Positions 16,804-25,576 of a stretch of 42,857 nucleotides of DNA are shown piece by piece (position 1 is the first letter of the stretch; each line of letters opens with the position of its first letter). Origin of the DNA: Leptofilum sp050292445. Lineage in GTDB: Bacteria > Chloroflexota > Anaerolineae > Promineifilales > Promineifilaceae. The notes under the pieces are model-generated. The model did not search any database. It had not been told where the DNA came from and saw only the letters and a list, made by a program, of their open reading frames with translations. The stretch is taken from the NCBI GenBank assembly GCA_050292445.1, contig JBNKLQ010000010.1, forward strand, positions 1-42,857, read 5' to 3'. Both the position numbers and the translations under genes were made by a program.

Positions 16804-18195
16804 ATGACCAATCAATACGATCTTGTCGTTTTAGGTGCGGGGCCAGGCGGTTATGTGGCCGCCATTCGCGCCGCCCAGCTAGACCTTAAAGTTGCCATCA
16901 TCGAGCGGGAATATTGGGGTGGCGTTTGCCTCAACATCGGCTGCATTCCTTCCAAAGCGTTGCTCAAAAATGCCGAACTGGCTCACACCTTGCAGCATCG
17001 CACCAAAGAGTTTGGCTTCTCCTTCACCGATTTGCAGCTGGATTACAGCGTCGCCTTCAAGCGCAGCCGCCAGGTTTCTGGCCGACTGGTGAAGGGCGTG
17101 CAGTTTCTCATGAAGAAGAACAAAATCGACGTGATTGATGGCACCGGCAAGCTCACCGATGCCAACACCGTCCAGGTGAATTTGAACGATGGCGGTGAGC
17201 AAACCGTCAGCGGCAAAAACATCATCATCGCCACTGGCGCGCGCCCGCGCACCATCCCCGGCGTGGAGTTCGATGGCGAACGCATCATCTCCTACATTGA
17301 AGCCATTATGAGCGATTCCCCGCCGGAGAAGCTGATTATCGTGGGCGGCGGCGTCATTGGCGTCGAGTTTGCCTACATGTGGGCTAACTACGGCGTTGAG
17401 GTCACTATTGTGGAGATGTTGGACCATTTGCTGCCCAATGAAGAGCCAGAAGTGAGCCAGGTTCTGGAGAAAGCGTACAAAAAGATGGGCGTTAACTTGC
17501 ATCTGAGTGCGCGTGTCGAGAAGATCGAGAAGGGTAAAAATAACGTTTCAGTTGCCCTGGCCGATGGCACCAAGCTGGAAGCTGACAAGGTGATGCTGGC
17601 CATCAACTTTATGCCCAATGTAGAAAACATTGGCCTGGAAAGCGTCGGTGTTGAACTGACAGATCGGGGTGCCATTGCCATTGATGATCAGATGCGTACC
17701 AACGTGCCCAATATTTACGCCATCGGGGATGTGGCCACGGAGTACCGGCTGGCGCATATCGCCTCGGCAATGGGGCTGGTGGCGGCCGAAGCGATTGCCG
17801 GGCATAAAACGATGCCAATCGATTACCGCATGATGCCCCGTGCCACTTACTGCGTGCCGCAAGTAGCCAGCTTTGGCTACACCGAGGCCCAGGCCAAAGA
17901 AGCTGGCTATGAGCTGAACGTCGGCCAGTTTCCCTTCATTGCCAACGGTAAGGCATTGGGCCTGGGTGAGAAAGATGGCTTCATCAAGATCATTGCCGAC
18001 AAAAAGTATGGCGAGATTTTGGGGGCGCACATGGTTGGCCCAGACGTAACCGAACTGTTGCCGGAGCTGACGCTGGCGCACAATGCCGAACTCACGGCCG
18101 AAGAGATCGCCCGCAATGTCCATGCACATCCCACCCTAAGCGAGGCGCTGATGGAAGCGGCCCACGCGGTTGAAGGTGAAGCGATTCATATTTAG
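16804..18195 (+). CDS. lpdA: Dihydrolipoyl dehydrogenase
   Basis: FAD- and NAD-dependent enzyme of 463 aa that reoxidises dihydrolipoamide in 2-oxoacid dehydrogenase or glycine-cleavage complexes. It has the FAD motif GAGPGGYVAA (about 11-20), the redox disulfide C42-x4-C47 (GGVCLNIGC), the NAD motif GGGVIGVEF (about 182-190), a second FAD segment NIYAIGDV, and the C-terminal base region HAHPTLSE. Length and motifs are complete. No E1 or E2 gene is nearby, so it stands alone and is probably shared by several complexes. A strong hairpin and a terminator follow. Confidence 0.96.
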   Translation: MTNQYDLVVLGAGPGGYVAAIRAAQLDLKVAIIEREYWGGVCLNIGCIPSKALLKNAELAHTLQHRTKEFGFSFTDLQLDYSVAFKRSRQVSGRLVKGVQFLMKKNKIDVIDGTGKLTDANTVQVNLNDGGEQTVSGKNIIIATGARPRTIPGVEFDGERIISYIEAIMSDSPPEKLIIVGGGVIGVEFAYMWANYGVEVTIVEMLDHLLPNEEPEVSQVLEKAYKKMGVNLHLSARVEKIEKGKNNVSVALADGTKLEADKVMLAINFMPNVENIGLESVGVELTDRGAIAIDDQMRTNVPNIYAIGDVATEYRLAHIASAMGLVAAEAIAGHKTMPIDYRMMPRATYCVPQVASFGYTEAQAKEAGYELNVGQFPFIANGKALGLGEKDGFIKIIADKKYGEILGAHMVGPDVTELLPELTLAHNAELTAEEIARNVHAHPTLSEALMEAAHAVEGEAIHI

Positions 18196-18210
18196 CCACC
18201 GAGTAGGAGC

Positions 18211-18266
18211 GAGGCAGTTGGGAGGCTCGCTGTCTTGGCAAAACAAGACTCATGCCCAACTGCCTC
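18211..18266. other. Nested hairpin, possible small RNA or 3' UTR structure
   Basis: Outer arms GAGGCAGTTGGG (18211-18222) and CCCAACTGCCTC (18255-18266) pair perfectly over 12 bp. They enclose a second hairpin, GTCTTG (18232-18237) with CAAGAC (18244-18249). It lies between lpdA and its terminator. Confidence 0.5.
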
Positions 18267-18290
18267 ACCCTTATAAATTTCAAAGCATAG

Positions 18291-18318
18291 AGCCTGGGAC
18301 GTGCCCCAGGCTTTTTTT
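18291..18318 (+). terminator. Rho-independent terminator after lpdA
   Basis: AGCCTGGG (18291-18298) pairs with CCCAGGCT (18305-18312), 6-nt loop, followed by seven T residues. Confidence 0.9.
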
Positions 18319-18333
18319 GACCCATTAGGACCA

Positions 18334-18369
18334 TATAAGTTGACCCTATCGGTTCTTGCGTAACTTATA
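18334..18369. promoter_or_regulatory. Inverted repeat upstream of coxD
   Basis: TATAAGTT (18334-18341) and AACTTATA (18362-18369) form an 8-bp inverted repeat, 20 bp apart, about 100 bp before the cox cluster. It could be an operator or part of the cox promoter. A confident -35/-10 pair was not found. Confidence 0.35.
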
Positions 18370-18464
18370 AGCCCTGTTAATATCGAAATCAACGATTCGA
18401 CTATTTCACCTTGAACCGGGCCATTCCTCACCCATGCTGGCCCTCTGGAAGAGACACATAACCC

Positions 18465-19340
18465 ATGCTCGATTCTGTGGAAGCCACAACCCGTTTGCTG
18501 GCGGCACACGACTACATCGCCGATGTTGGTTTGAGTACCAGCATCTTCCTGGCGCTGCGTATGAACAAGGCGCTTTTTTTGGAAGGCGAACCAGGCGTGG
18601 GTAAAACTGAAGTGGCCAAGGTGCTCAGCCGCGCTTTTGACACCCCACTGATTCGTCTGCAATGTTATGAAGGTTTAGACATTAACCAGGCGGTGTATGA
18701 ATGGAACTATCCTCGTCAGCTTTTGGAAATTCAGGCGCGACAGCACCCGAATGGGCAAGCATCGGATACGGCCGATATTTTCACCGAACGCTTTTTGTTG
18801 AAACGGCCGCTTCTCCAAGCCATCGACCAAAGCCATAAACAATCCCCGGTGCTGCTCATCGACGAACTAGATCGCGCTGACGAAGAGTTTGAAAGCTTTT
18901 TGCTTGAGCTGCTGTCTGACTTCCAAATCACCATCCCAGAAATTGGCACGCTGCGTGCCGGCCACAAGCCAATCATCATTATCACCTCCAACCGCACCCG
19001 CGAAATTCACGACGCGCTCAAGCGGCGCTGCGTGTACACCTGGATTGAGTATCCCAGCCGGGCCAAAGAGCTGGAAATTGTGCGCCTGAAACGGCCGCAG
19101 CTACCCAGCCAACTCACCCAGCAAGTGGTCGATTTTGTGCAGCGGCTGCGTCAGGAAGAGCTGTACAAGCGCCCTGGCGTGGCCGAAACGCTCGACTGGG
19201 CTGAAGCGTTAACCCATTTGCAGACGCAGGTGTTGGATACGGCCGTTATCAACGCTACCCTCGGCATCATCCTCAAATACCAGGACGATGTAGACAAAAT
19301 CAGAGGCAACACCGCCACCGCCCTCTTAGCAGATGTTTAG
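18465..19340 (+). CDS. coxD: MoxR-type AAA ATPase, CO dehydrogenase maturation (CoxD)
   Basis: A 291-aa AAA+ ATPase of the MoxR family. Walker A is G41-EPGVGKT-48, Walker B is LLIDELDRAD near residue 130, and the sensor segment is IIITSNRTRE. In known cox clusters CoxD acts as a chaperone-like ATPase that, with CoxE, helps build the Mo-Cu site of CO dehydrogenase. Here it is followed by the VWA partner gene coxE after 91 bp containing a repeat. The start has only a weak ribosome-binding site (GGAAGAG, distant). Confidence 0.92.
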   Translation: MLDSVEATTRLLAAHDYIADVGLSTSIFLALRMNKALFLEGEPGVGKTEVAKVLSRAFDTPLIRLQCYEGLDINQAVYEWNYPRQLLEIQARQHPNGQASDTADIFTERFLLKRPLLQAIDQSHKQSPVLLIDELDRADEEFESFLLELLSDFQITIPEIGTLRAGHKPIIIITSNRTREIHDALKRRCVYTWIEYPSRAKELEIVRLKRPQLPSQLTQQVVDFVQRLRQEELYKRPGVAETLDWAEALTHLQTQVLDTAVINATLGIILKYQDDVDKIRGNTATALLADV

Positions 19341-19353
19341 CCTAAAAATAATA

Positions 19354-19414
19354 GGACACTGATGAACACAGAAAAACACAGATAAAAAGAAAAAAATCAG
19401 TGTAATCAGTGTCC
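19354..19414. repeat. GGACACTGAT inverted repeat, copy 1
   Basis: GGACACTGAT (19354-19363) pairs with ATCAGTGTCC (19405-19414). The interior contains GAACACAG and AACACAGATAAAAA. Related copies are at 21484 and 42806. It lies between coxD and coxE. Confidence 0.75.
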
Positions 19415-19431
19415 CATTCATCACAAAAAAC

Positions 19432-20613
19432 GTGACTGACGAAACCTTCCTCACCAACTTGCTTACCTTTACCCGTCTGCTGCACCAGGCCGGGCTGCCT
19501 GTCTCGCCGGAGCAAAGCCGCGACTTCGCTCAGGCGCTGACATTGGTGGATATTGGCAACCGGGAGCAGGTATATCACACTGCCCGCAGTTTGTTGGTGA
19601 CGCGCAGCGAGCACCTGGATTTGTTTACGACTATTTTTAACCGCTTTTGGCGCACCCACGGCGGCAGCCAACTGCCGCAAGGACAAAAAGCACCGGTAGC
19701 TCCACGTCACAACCGTCCTCCGGAACAGTTCAACATTGTCACCTACATGGCCTACAAAGCGCGGCAAGCCGATAAAGAGATCGACGTGGCCGACAAAAGC
19801 GGCACGTTTAGCCGGGCGGAGCTGCTGCAAAACAAGCTGTTTTCTGAAATGACACCGGAGGAGTTGGAAACAATCAAGCAGCTAATGCAGGAGATGCGCT
19901 GGGAATTGGCCCAGCGTCAGACACGCCGCCGCGTGCCGGACAAGCGTGGCGACCAACTGCACCTGCGCCGGGCGATGCGGGCGGCGACCAAGTTTGGCGG
20001 CGTGCCGCTGCAACTGTCCTGGCAAAGTCGCAAAATCAAGCAACGGCCGTTTGTCCTTATAGCTGACATTAGTGGATCGATGGAAAAATATGGCCGTCTC
20101 CTGCTCCAATTTTTTTACAGCTTCAGCCACAGCTTCAAAAACGTGGAATGTTTCGTTTTTGGCACCCGGCTGACGCGCATTACCGGCCAGCTCAAGCTCA
20201 AAAACATCGACCAGGCCATCGACGCGGCGGCCCGCGACGTGGTTGATTGGTCTGGCGGCACCCGCATCGGCGACAGTTTGCGCACCTTTAACCAGCAGTG
20301 GAGCCGCCGCGTGCTGCGGCGCGGGGCCATTGCTCTCATCATCAGCGATGGCTGGGAGCGCGGCGACGTGTCCGTGCTGCGCCGCGAAATGCGCTATTTG
20401 CAGCATCGCTGCCACCGGCTCCTCTGGCTCAATCCGCTGCTGGGCCGCCGCAGCTACCAGCCGCTGGTAGAAGGTATGGCTACGGCCCTGCCCTACATCG
20501 ACGACTTTTTACCGATTCACAATCTACAAAGCCTGCGCGAGCTGTCCCAACACCTGGGCGCGCTGGGCCAACATCGCTCCGTCAAGCCCAAAATTACATT
20601 TAAATCACAATGA
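19432..20613 (+). CDS. coxE: VWA-domain protein, CO dehydrogenase maturation (CoxE)
   Basis: A 393-aa protein with a C-terminal von Willebrand A domain. The metal-ion-dependent adhesion site D212-I-S-G-S216 is intact (FVLIADISGSMEKYG), and SGGTRIG and ISDGWERGD follow. The N-terminal half is the CoxE-type helical region. CoxE works with the ATPase CoxD in activating the CO dehydrogenase active site. The start is GTG at 19432-19434, directly after the intergenic repeat; no good Shine-Dalgarno sequence is visible. The family name fits the neighbours coxD and coxG. Confidence 0.92.
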   Translation: MTDETFLTNLLTFTRLLHQAGLPVSPEQSRDFAQALTLVDIGNREQVYHTARSLLVTRSEHLDLFTTIFNRFWRTHGGSQLPQGQKAPVAPRHNRPPEQFNIVTYMAYKARQADKEIDVADKSGTFSRAELLQNKLFSEMTPEELETIKQLMQEMRWELAQRQTRRRVPDKRGDQLHLRRAMRAATKFGGVPLQLSWQSRKIKQRPFVLIADISGSMEKYGRLLLQFFYSFSHSFKNVECFVFGTRLTRITGQLKLKNIDQAIDAAARDVVDWSGGTRIGDSLRTFNQQWSRRVLRRGAIALIISDGWERGDVSVLRREMRYLQHRCHRLLWLNPLLGRRSYQPLVEGMATALPYIDDFLPIHNLQSLRELSQHLGALGQHRSVKPKITFKSQ

Positions 20614-20627
20614 AGGGAATCTGTAGC

Positions 20628-20644
20628 CGCGCTTTCTTAGCGCG
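20628..20644. repeat. CGCG hairpin repeat, copy 2
   Basis: CGCGCT (20628-20633), loop TTCTT, AGCGCG (20639-20644), preceded by TAGC as in the copy at positions 1-24. The stems differ at two positions but stay complementary. Confidence 0.5.
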
Positions 20645-20704
20645 CTCAAACGAGGATTTTGTAGGTGAAGAATTTAATTTGATAGTTCTAACTTGAACTT
20701 ATCT

Positions 20705-20786
20705 TGTCACTCCCGCCCCACGCCTTCGCGGGGGCAGGCTGGCGGGAGTCCGGGTAGTGTGGATTCCCGCCTTCGCGGGAATGACA
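20705..20786. repeat. CCCGC-type palindromic intergenic element
   Basis: Ends TGTCA (20705-20709) and TGACA (20782-20786) are inverted. Inside are hairpins including ATTCCCGC/GCGGGAAT (20763-20782) with loop CTTC. This is the widely seen repeat that yields spurious peptides such as WIPAFAGMT when translated. Confidence 0.8.
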
Positions 20787-20816
20787 TGCTTATTTTTTGG
20801 AGCAAAGGAGATGCCT

Positions 20817-21476
20817 ATGGATGTTTCAGGAGAATATACGTTTGACGCCCCGCAGGAGCTGGTCTGGGAGGCGTTGCAGGACCCGGATGTGTTGGCATCT
20901 GTCATGCCTGGAGGCGAAGGGTTTGAGGAAGTGGGTGAAAATGAGTACCAGGGCAAGTTGAAGATCAAGATTGGCCCTGTGCAGGGTAAATTCACTGGCA
21001 ATATCAAGCTGAAGGACATCGCTGCCCCAGAAAGTTACCGGATGGAGGTGGACGGCAGGGGCGCGCCCGGTTTTGTCAAGGCAGAAGGTGGCTTAAAGCT
21101 GACCGGCCAGGGGCATCAAACATACATGACATATGAAGGCAGCGCCCAAGTGGGTGGTCGTATTGCCAGCGTGGGTCAACGTCTCATGGACAGCTCGGCC
21201 AAGTCAATTATTCGCCAAAGTTTGGAGGGGTTGAACGCGTACTTGCAAACCCAGGTCGCCGCGCAAGAGGTTACAGCACCCGTGGGTCAGGCTGTGGGAG
21301 AAACGGCCGTACCCACTCCACAACCAGCCCCTGCCTACCAACCACCCAGCCAAACCGAAGTGGCCATGAACGTGGCCAAAGACGTCGCCAGCGACATCAT
21401 CCCGCGCCAATATTGGCCCTACGTCATTGGCCTTGTTCTCCTGCTAATAATTATTCTGCTGGTCATCATTTTCTAA
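20817..21476 (+). CDS. coxG: CoxG, SRPBCC-family membrane anchor for CO dehydrogenase
   Basis: A 219-aa protein with an N-terminal SRPBCC (START-like) fold of about 145 residues (MDVSGEYTFDAPQELVWEAL to the region SIIRQSLEGLNAYL). A Pro/Gln-rich linker and a C-terminal membrane helix (about 198-219) follow. CoxG is known to recruit CO dehydrogenase to the cytoplasmic membrane, which suits this anchor. I chose ATG at 20817, 6 nt after AAGGAG and aligned with the second CoxG copy (32221). An earlier ATG at 20757 would translate the repeat element. Confidence 0.92.
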   Translation: MDVSGEYTFDAPQELVWEALQDPDVLASVMPGGEGFEEVGENEYQGKLKIKIGPVQGKFTGNIKLKDIAAPESYRMEVDGRGAPGFVKAEGGLKLTGQGHQTYMTYEGSAQVGGRIASVGQRLMDSSAKSIIRQSLEGLNAYLQTQVAAQEVTAPVGQAVGETAVPTPQPAPAYQPPSQTEVAMNVAKDVASDIIPRQYWPYVIGLVLLLIIILLVIIF

Positions 21477-21483
21477 AAGAATA

Positions 21484-21529
21484 GGACGCGGATGAACGCT
21501 GAAAAACGCAGATCAAAAAATCAGCGTCC
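21484..21529. repeat. GGACGC inverted repeat, copy 2
   Basis: GGACGCGGAT (21484-21493) and ATCAGCGTCC (21520-21529) are the arms, with one mismatch. The interior GAACGCTGAAAAACGCAGAT parallels copy 1 at 19354. It lies between coxG and coxM. Confidence 0.7.
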
Positions 21530-21586
21530 CATTCTTTGATCGTTAAATGAAAAGAATCATCAATTCTAAGTGTAGAGGAGGTTCCC

Positions 21587-22453
21587 ATGATTCCCGGTGA
21601 ATTTGATTACCATTCGCCGCACAGTTTGCAAGAAGCAGTGGCCTTACTCCAGCAGCACGGCGATGATGCCAAGTTGCTGGCCGGTGGCCAAAGCCTCATC
21701 CCTGCCATGCGCTTCCGCCTGGCCCTGCCGGAAGTGCTTATCGACATCAACAGCATCGAAGGGCTGGAGTACGTACGGGAGGACAACGGCCATCTGGCCA
21801 TTGGTGCCATGACCCGCGAGGTGGACTTGGAAGAATCGGCCGTGGTGCAGGAGAAATTCCCCCTGCTGGCCGATGCAGCGCGTGTCATTGCCGATCCGGT
21901 CGTGCGCAATCGGGCAACGGTGGGCGGCAACATCGCCCATGCCGATCCGGCCAACGACCATCCGGCGGTGATGCTGGCTTACGGGGCAGAGGTTATCGCC
22001 CTCGGCCCGTCCGGCACCCGCGCCATCCCCATCGACGACTTTTTTGTGGATCTGTTTGAAAATGCCTTGACCGACAACGAGATCTTGACCGAGATTCGTA
22101 TTCCCACGCCTGGGGCCAACAGCGGCGGAGCATACATCAAAGTGGAGCGCAAGGTGGGGGATTATGCCATTTCGGCCGTAGCGGTGCAGCTCACGATGGA
22201 CGGGGATATGTGTACGGCCGTACGCATTGCACTCACCAACGTCAGCCCTGTGCCCATGCGCGCCACAAATGCTGAAGCTGCGCTCCAGGGCAAAACCATC
22301 ACCATAGAAACGCTGGAAGCCGCCGGGCAAGCCGCCGCCGCCGAGTGTGATCCGTCGCCTGACTTGCGTGGCGGTGTGGCGTACAAGCGTGATCTCACCC
22401 GCGTTTTAGTTAAGCGGGCAGTGCAGAAGGCAGTGGAGCGAGTAAGCCAGTAA
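21587..22453 (+). CDS. coxM: CO dehydrogenase medium subunit, FAD-binding (CoxM)
   Basis: A 288-aa FAD-binding subunit of a xanthine-oxidase-family enzyme. It passes electrons from the iron-sulfur subunit to the membrane acceptor. The two FAD motifs are present: AGGQSLIPAMR near residue 32 and TVGGNIAHADPAND near 108. The C-terminal CO_deh_flav_C domain covers about 175-285. The start is well supported by GAGGAGG at 5-nt spacing. The gene order coxM-coxS-coxL matches known form I clusters. Confidence 0.96.
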   Translation: MIPGEFDYHSPHSLQEAVALLQQHGDDAKLLAGGQSLIPAMRFRLALPEVLIDINSIEGLEYVREDNGHLAIGAMTREVDLEESAVVQEKFPLLADAARVIADPVVRNRATVGGNIAHADPANDHPAVMLAYGAEVIALGPSGTRAIPIDDFFVDLFENALTDNEILTEIRIPTPGANSGGAYIKVERKVGDYAISAVAVQLTMDGDMCTAVRIALTNVSPVPMRATNAEAALQGKTITIETLEAAGQAAAAECDPSPDLRGGVAYKRDLTRVLVKRAVQKAVERVSQ

Positions 22454-22455
22454 TT

Positions 22456-22501
22456 AGTATTCAGTTAAGCAGTAATCAGTAATTGGTTTTTACTGAATAC
22501 T
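22456..22501. repeat. AGTATTCAGT inverted repeat between coxM and coxS
   Basis: AGTATTCAGT (22456-22465) and ACTGAATACT (22492-22501) form a perfect 10-bp stem. Several CAGTAAT/ACTGA units surround it. It might tune the relative levels of subunits or be a mobile repeat. Confidence 0.55.
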
Positions 22502-22541
22502 GACCAACTGATCACTGACCACTGAAAGAACGGAGTGAAAG

Positions 22542-23033
22542 ATGAGCAAACACACAATCACACTAACCATTAACGGCAGCAGCGTTACCAAAGAGGTAGA
22601 TGCCCGCCTGCTGCTGGTGCATTTTATTCGGGAAGATTTGGACCTGACGGGCACGCACATTGGCTGCGATACGACGAGCTGTGGCGCGTGTACGGTGATG
22701 ATGAACGGCCGTACCGTTAAAAGCTGTACCATCTTTGCTGTGCAGGCCAACGGGGCCGAGATTGAAACCATTGAAGGCGTGGCCAACGGGGCAGAACTGC
22801 ACCCGCTGCAAGAAGGCTTCTGGGAAAAACACGGCCTGCAATGTGGCTACTGCACTCCCGGCATGATCATCAGCGCCAAACATTTACTGTCCAAAAACCC
22901 CAGCCCCACAGAAGACGAAATTCGCCAGGGCATCTCAGGCAACCTGTGCCGCTGCACCGGCTACAACAAAATTGTTGAAGCCATTCAGTACGCTGCCGAA
23001 AAAATAAATTCCGCTGAGGAGGTGGCCGCATGA
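22542..23033 (+). CDS. coxS: CO dehydrogenase small subunit, [2Fe-2S] (CoxS)
   Basis: A 163-aa subunit carrying two [2Fe-2S] clusters. The plant-ferredoxin-type N-terminal domain has C42, C47, C50 and C62 (GCDTTSCGAC and SC). The helical C-terminal domain has C101-G-Y-C104 and C136-R-C138. It conducts electrons from the molybdenum site in CoxL to FAD in CoxM. GGAG precedes the ATG. The stop overlaps the coxL start by 4 bp (ATGA), so the two are translationally coupled. Confidence 0.97.
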   Translation: MSKHTITLTINGSSVTKEVDARLLLVHFIREDLDLTGTHIGCDTTSCGACTVMMNGRTVKSCTIFAVQANGAEIETIEGVANGAELHPLQEGFWEKHGLQCGYCTPGMIISAKHLLSKNPSPTEDEIRQGISGNLCRCTGYNKIVEAIQYAAEKINSAEEVAA

Positions 23034-25489
23034 CAACCTACCACGATCCCGCCAAAGAAAAACAAGTAGATGATCGTATTGAAAATAAACACGATGTGCC
23101 CGAAGGTGCTTCGGCGGTTGTCGAAACGACTGAAGAAGTGCGCATAACCACGCCGCCAGAAATTTGCGGCATGGGTCACCGGATGAAGCGTAAAGAAGAT
23201 CCCCGCTTTATCCAGGGCAAGGGGCGCTACGTCGATGACATCAAGCTGCCGGGGATGCTCTATATGGACATTGTGCGCAGCCCCTACGCCCACGCCCGCA
23301 TTCTGGACATTGACGCCAGCGCCGCCCTGGAAATGGAAGGCGTGGTCGCCGTTATCACCGGCAAGGATTTGGAGGCGCATGGCCTGCACTGGATGCCCAC
23401 GCTCATGTCTGACACGCAGATGGTGCTGCCTACCGACAAGGTGGTTTACTACGCTCAGGAAGTCTGCGCCGTCATCGCCACCAGCCGCTACATCGCCGCC
23501 GACGCCATCGAAAACGTTTTTGTTGATTATGAACCACTGACGCCCGTGGTTGATCCCTTCAAGGCGCTGGAGGATGAAGTTCTTGTGCGCGAGGACAAAG
23601 AAAAGAAGACCAATCGTATCTGGCATTGGGAAGTGGGCGACAAAGCAGCTGCTGATGCCATTTTTAACAATGCCGCGCATGTGGTGAAGCAGTACATGCA
23701 CATCCCGCGCATTCACGTCTCCTCGATTGAAACGTGCGGCATGGTGGCCAACTACCAACCGGCCATGGGTAAAATGCAGATTTATATGACCACGCAGGCC
23801 CCTCACGCTATCCGTACTGTCTTTGCCCTGGTGACTGGTCTACCAGAGCAGAAGATTCAAATCATTTCGCCAGACATCGGCGGGGGATTTGGCGGCAAGG
23901 TGCCGGTGTACCCTGGCTATGTGGTCGGTGCCGTGGCCAGTTTGCTGATAGGCAAACCGGTGAAATGGATTGAAGATCGCAGCGAGAATTTACAGGCAGA
24001 CAGCTTTGCCCGCGATTATCATCTAGAAGCGGAACTGGCGGCCGATGAAAACGGCAAGCTTGTTGGGCTGCGCGTGAATGGCCTGGCGGATCACGGCTGT
24101 GCCGATGCGGCGGCCAATCCGTCTAAATTCCCGGCTGGATTGTTTAGCATTTGCACTGGCTCTTATGATTTACAGGCGGCGCACGTTAACATGGACGCTG
24201 TGTATACCAACAAGCCGCCGGGGGGTGTGGCCTACCGCTGCTCCTTCCGCGTTACAGAAGCGGTGCAAATGATTGAGCGCCTCACGGATATGATGGCCCA
24301 TGACCTGAATGTGGATCCGGCCGAGTACCGCATGAACAACTTTATTAAACATGATGCTTTCCCCTACAAATCGCCCACCGGCTGGGAGTATGACAGCGGC
24401 AATTACCACGCGGCGCTCAAGAAAGCGATGGAGATCATCGACTACGAAGGTCTGCGGAAAGAGCAGGCGGAAAAGCGGGCGCGTGGCGAGCTGATGGGCA
24501 TTGGCATTTCCAGCTTCACGGAGGTGGTCGGGGCTGGCCCATCTCGCGACTACGACATTTTAGGCATCAAGATGTTTGATTCGGCCGAAATTCGCATTCA
24601 TCCCACGGGCAAGGCCATTGCCCGCTTTGGCACCAAAAGCCAAGGGCAGGGGCACGAAACGACCTACGCCCAAATCATCGCTGAAGAGCTGGGCTTACCA
24701 GCGAACGACATCGAAGTGGAAGAGGGCGATACGGACACGGCACCTTACGGGCTGGGCACGTATGCCAGCCGCTCGACGCCAACGGCCGGTGCGGCTGCGG
24801 CGATGGCCGCGCGCAAAATCAAGGCCAAGGCGCGCAAGATCGCTGCCCATCTGCTGGAAGTGGGCGAGGATGACCTGGAATGGAACGTAAATCAGTGGCA
24901 GGTGAAAGGTTCGCCAGAGCAGGCGAAGACGATTCAGGACATTGCCTTTGCTGCTTACACCAATCATCCACAGGGCATGGAAGCGGGTCTTGAGGCAACA
25001 GATTATTACGATCCGCCCAACCTGACGTTCCCGTTTGGCAGCTACATCGCCGTGGTGGACATCGACAAAGGCACGGGCGAGGTGCATGTGCGCCGTTTTG
25101 TGGCCATCGACGACTGCGGCAACATTATCAATCCGATGGTGGTGGAAGGCCAGGTTCATGGTGGTTTGACGATGGGGCTGGCTCCGGCGCTGTACGAGGA
25201 GATCGTGTATGACGAGAACGGTACCTGCCTGACCGGTACGTTTGCCGATTATTTGGTGCCAACGGCCGTTGAGTCACCAAAATGGGAAACGGGCCACACC
25301 ATCACGCCGTCACCGCACCATCCCATTGGGGCAAAAGGGGTAGGTGAGTCGCCTACCGTGGGTGCGCCGCCCGCCATTGCCAACGCCGTAGTAGATGCGC
25401 TATGGCACTTGGGCGTACGCCATATTGATATTCCCATCACGCCGCCAAAAGTGTGGCAGGCACTACGCGATGCAGGTATAACGGAATAA
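23030..25489 (+). CDS. coxL: Form I aerobic CO dehydrogenase large subunit (CoxL)
   Basis: An 819-aa molybdenum subunit that oxidises CO to CO2. The form I signature AYRCSFR is at residues 401-407. C404 corresponds to the cysteine that bears copper in the Mo-S-Cu site (Cys388 in Oligotropha). The cofactor region GAKGVGE contains E773, matching the conserved active-site glutamate. DIGGGFGGK near residue 282 is also typical. The N-terminal 40 residues are extra and charged. The complete motif set separates it from form II enzymes, which lack this loop. ACGGCCGT is absent from most of the gene. Confidence 0.96.
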   Translation: MTTYHDPAKEKQVDDRIENKHDVPEGASAVVETTEEVRITTPPEICGMGHRMKRKEDPRFIQGKGRYVDDIKLPGMLYMDIVRSPYAHARILDIDASAALEMEGVVAVITGKDLEAHGLHWMPTLMSDTQMVLPTDKVVYYAQEVCAVIATSRYIAADAIENVFVDYEPLTPVVDPFKALEDEVLVREDKEKKTNRIWHWEVGDKAAADAIFNNAAHVVKQYMHIPRIHVSSIETCGMVANYQPAMGKMQIYMTTQAPHAIRTVFALVTGLPEQKIQIISPDIGGGFGGKVPVYPGYVVGAVASLLIGKPVKWIEDRSENLQADSFARDYHLEAELAADENGKLVGLRVNGLADHGCADAAANPSKFPAGLFSICTGSYDLQAAHVNMDAVYTNKPPGGVAYRCSFRVTEAVQMIERLTDMMAHDLNVDPAEYRMNNFIKHDAFPYKSPTGWEYDSGNYHAALKKAMEIIDYEGLRKEQAEKRARGELMGIGISSFTEVVGAGPSRDYDILGIKMFDSAEIRIHPTGKAIARFGTKSQGQGHETTYAQIIAEELGLPANDIEVEEGDTDTAPYGLGTYASRSTPTAGAAAAMAARKIKAKARKIAAHLLEVGEDDLEWNVNQWQVKGSPEQAKTIQDIAFAAYTNHPQGMEAGLEATDYYDPPNLTFPFGSYIAVVDIDKGTGEVHVRRFVAIDDCGNIINPMVVEGQVHGGLTMGLAPALYEEIVYDENGTCLTGTFADYLVPTAVESPKWETGHTITPSPHHPIGAKGVGESPTVGAPPAIANAVVDALWHLGVRHIDIPITPPKVWQALRDAGITE

Positions 25490-25576
25490 TTACAAATCGC
25501 AAACTGAAGCAATGCGCCTCAATATTATCCGACAAAAGAATTTTGCTTCAGTACAAGTCCTGAAGGAATAGTAAAA

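Noticed and set aside
16879..17502. 207-codon open frame on the minus strand
   Set aside because: Antisense to lpdA; it arises from biased codon use.
16369..19238. Long stretch without ACGGCCGT, possibly acquired DNA including lpdA
   Set aside because: With about one site per 640 bp, one gap this long among about 67 is not surprising. A similar gap lies in coxL (22713-25261).
20757..20816. Longer start for coxG beginning MWIPAFAGMT
   Set aside because: This segment is the translated CCCGC-type repeat. The ATG at 20817 has AAGGAG and aligns with the second CoxG.
22985..23806. 273-codon open frame on the minus strand
   Set aside because: Antisense shadow of coxL, whose assignment is certain.
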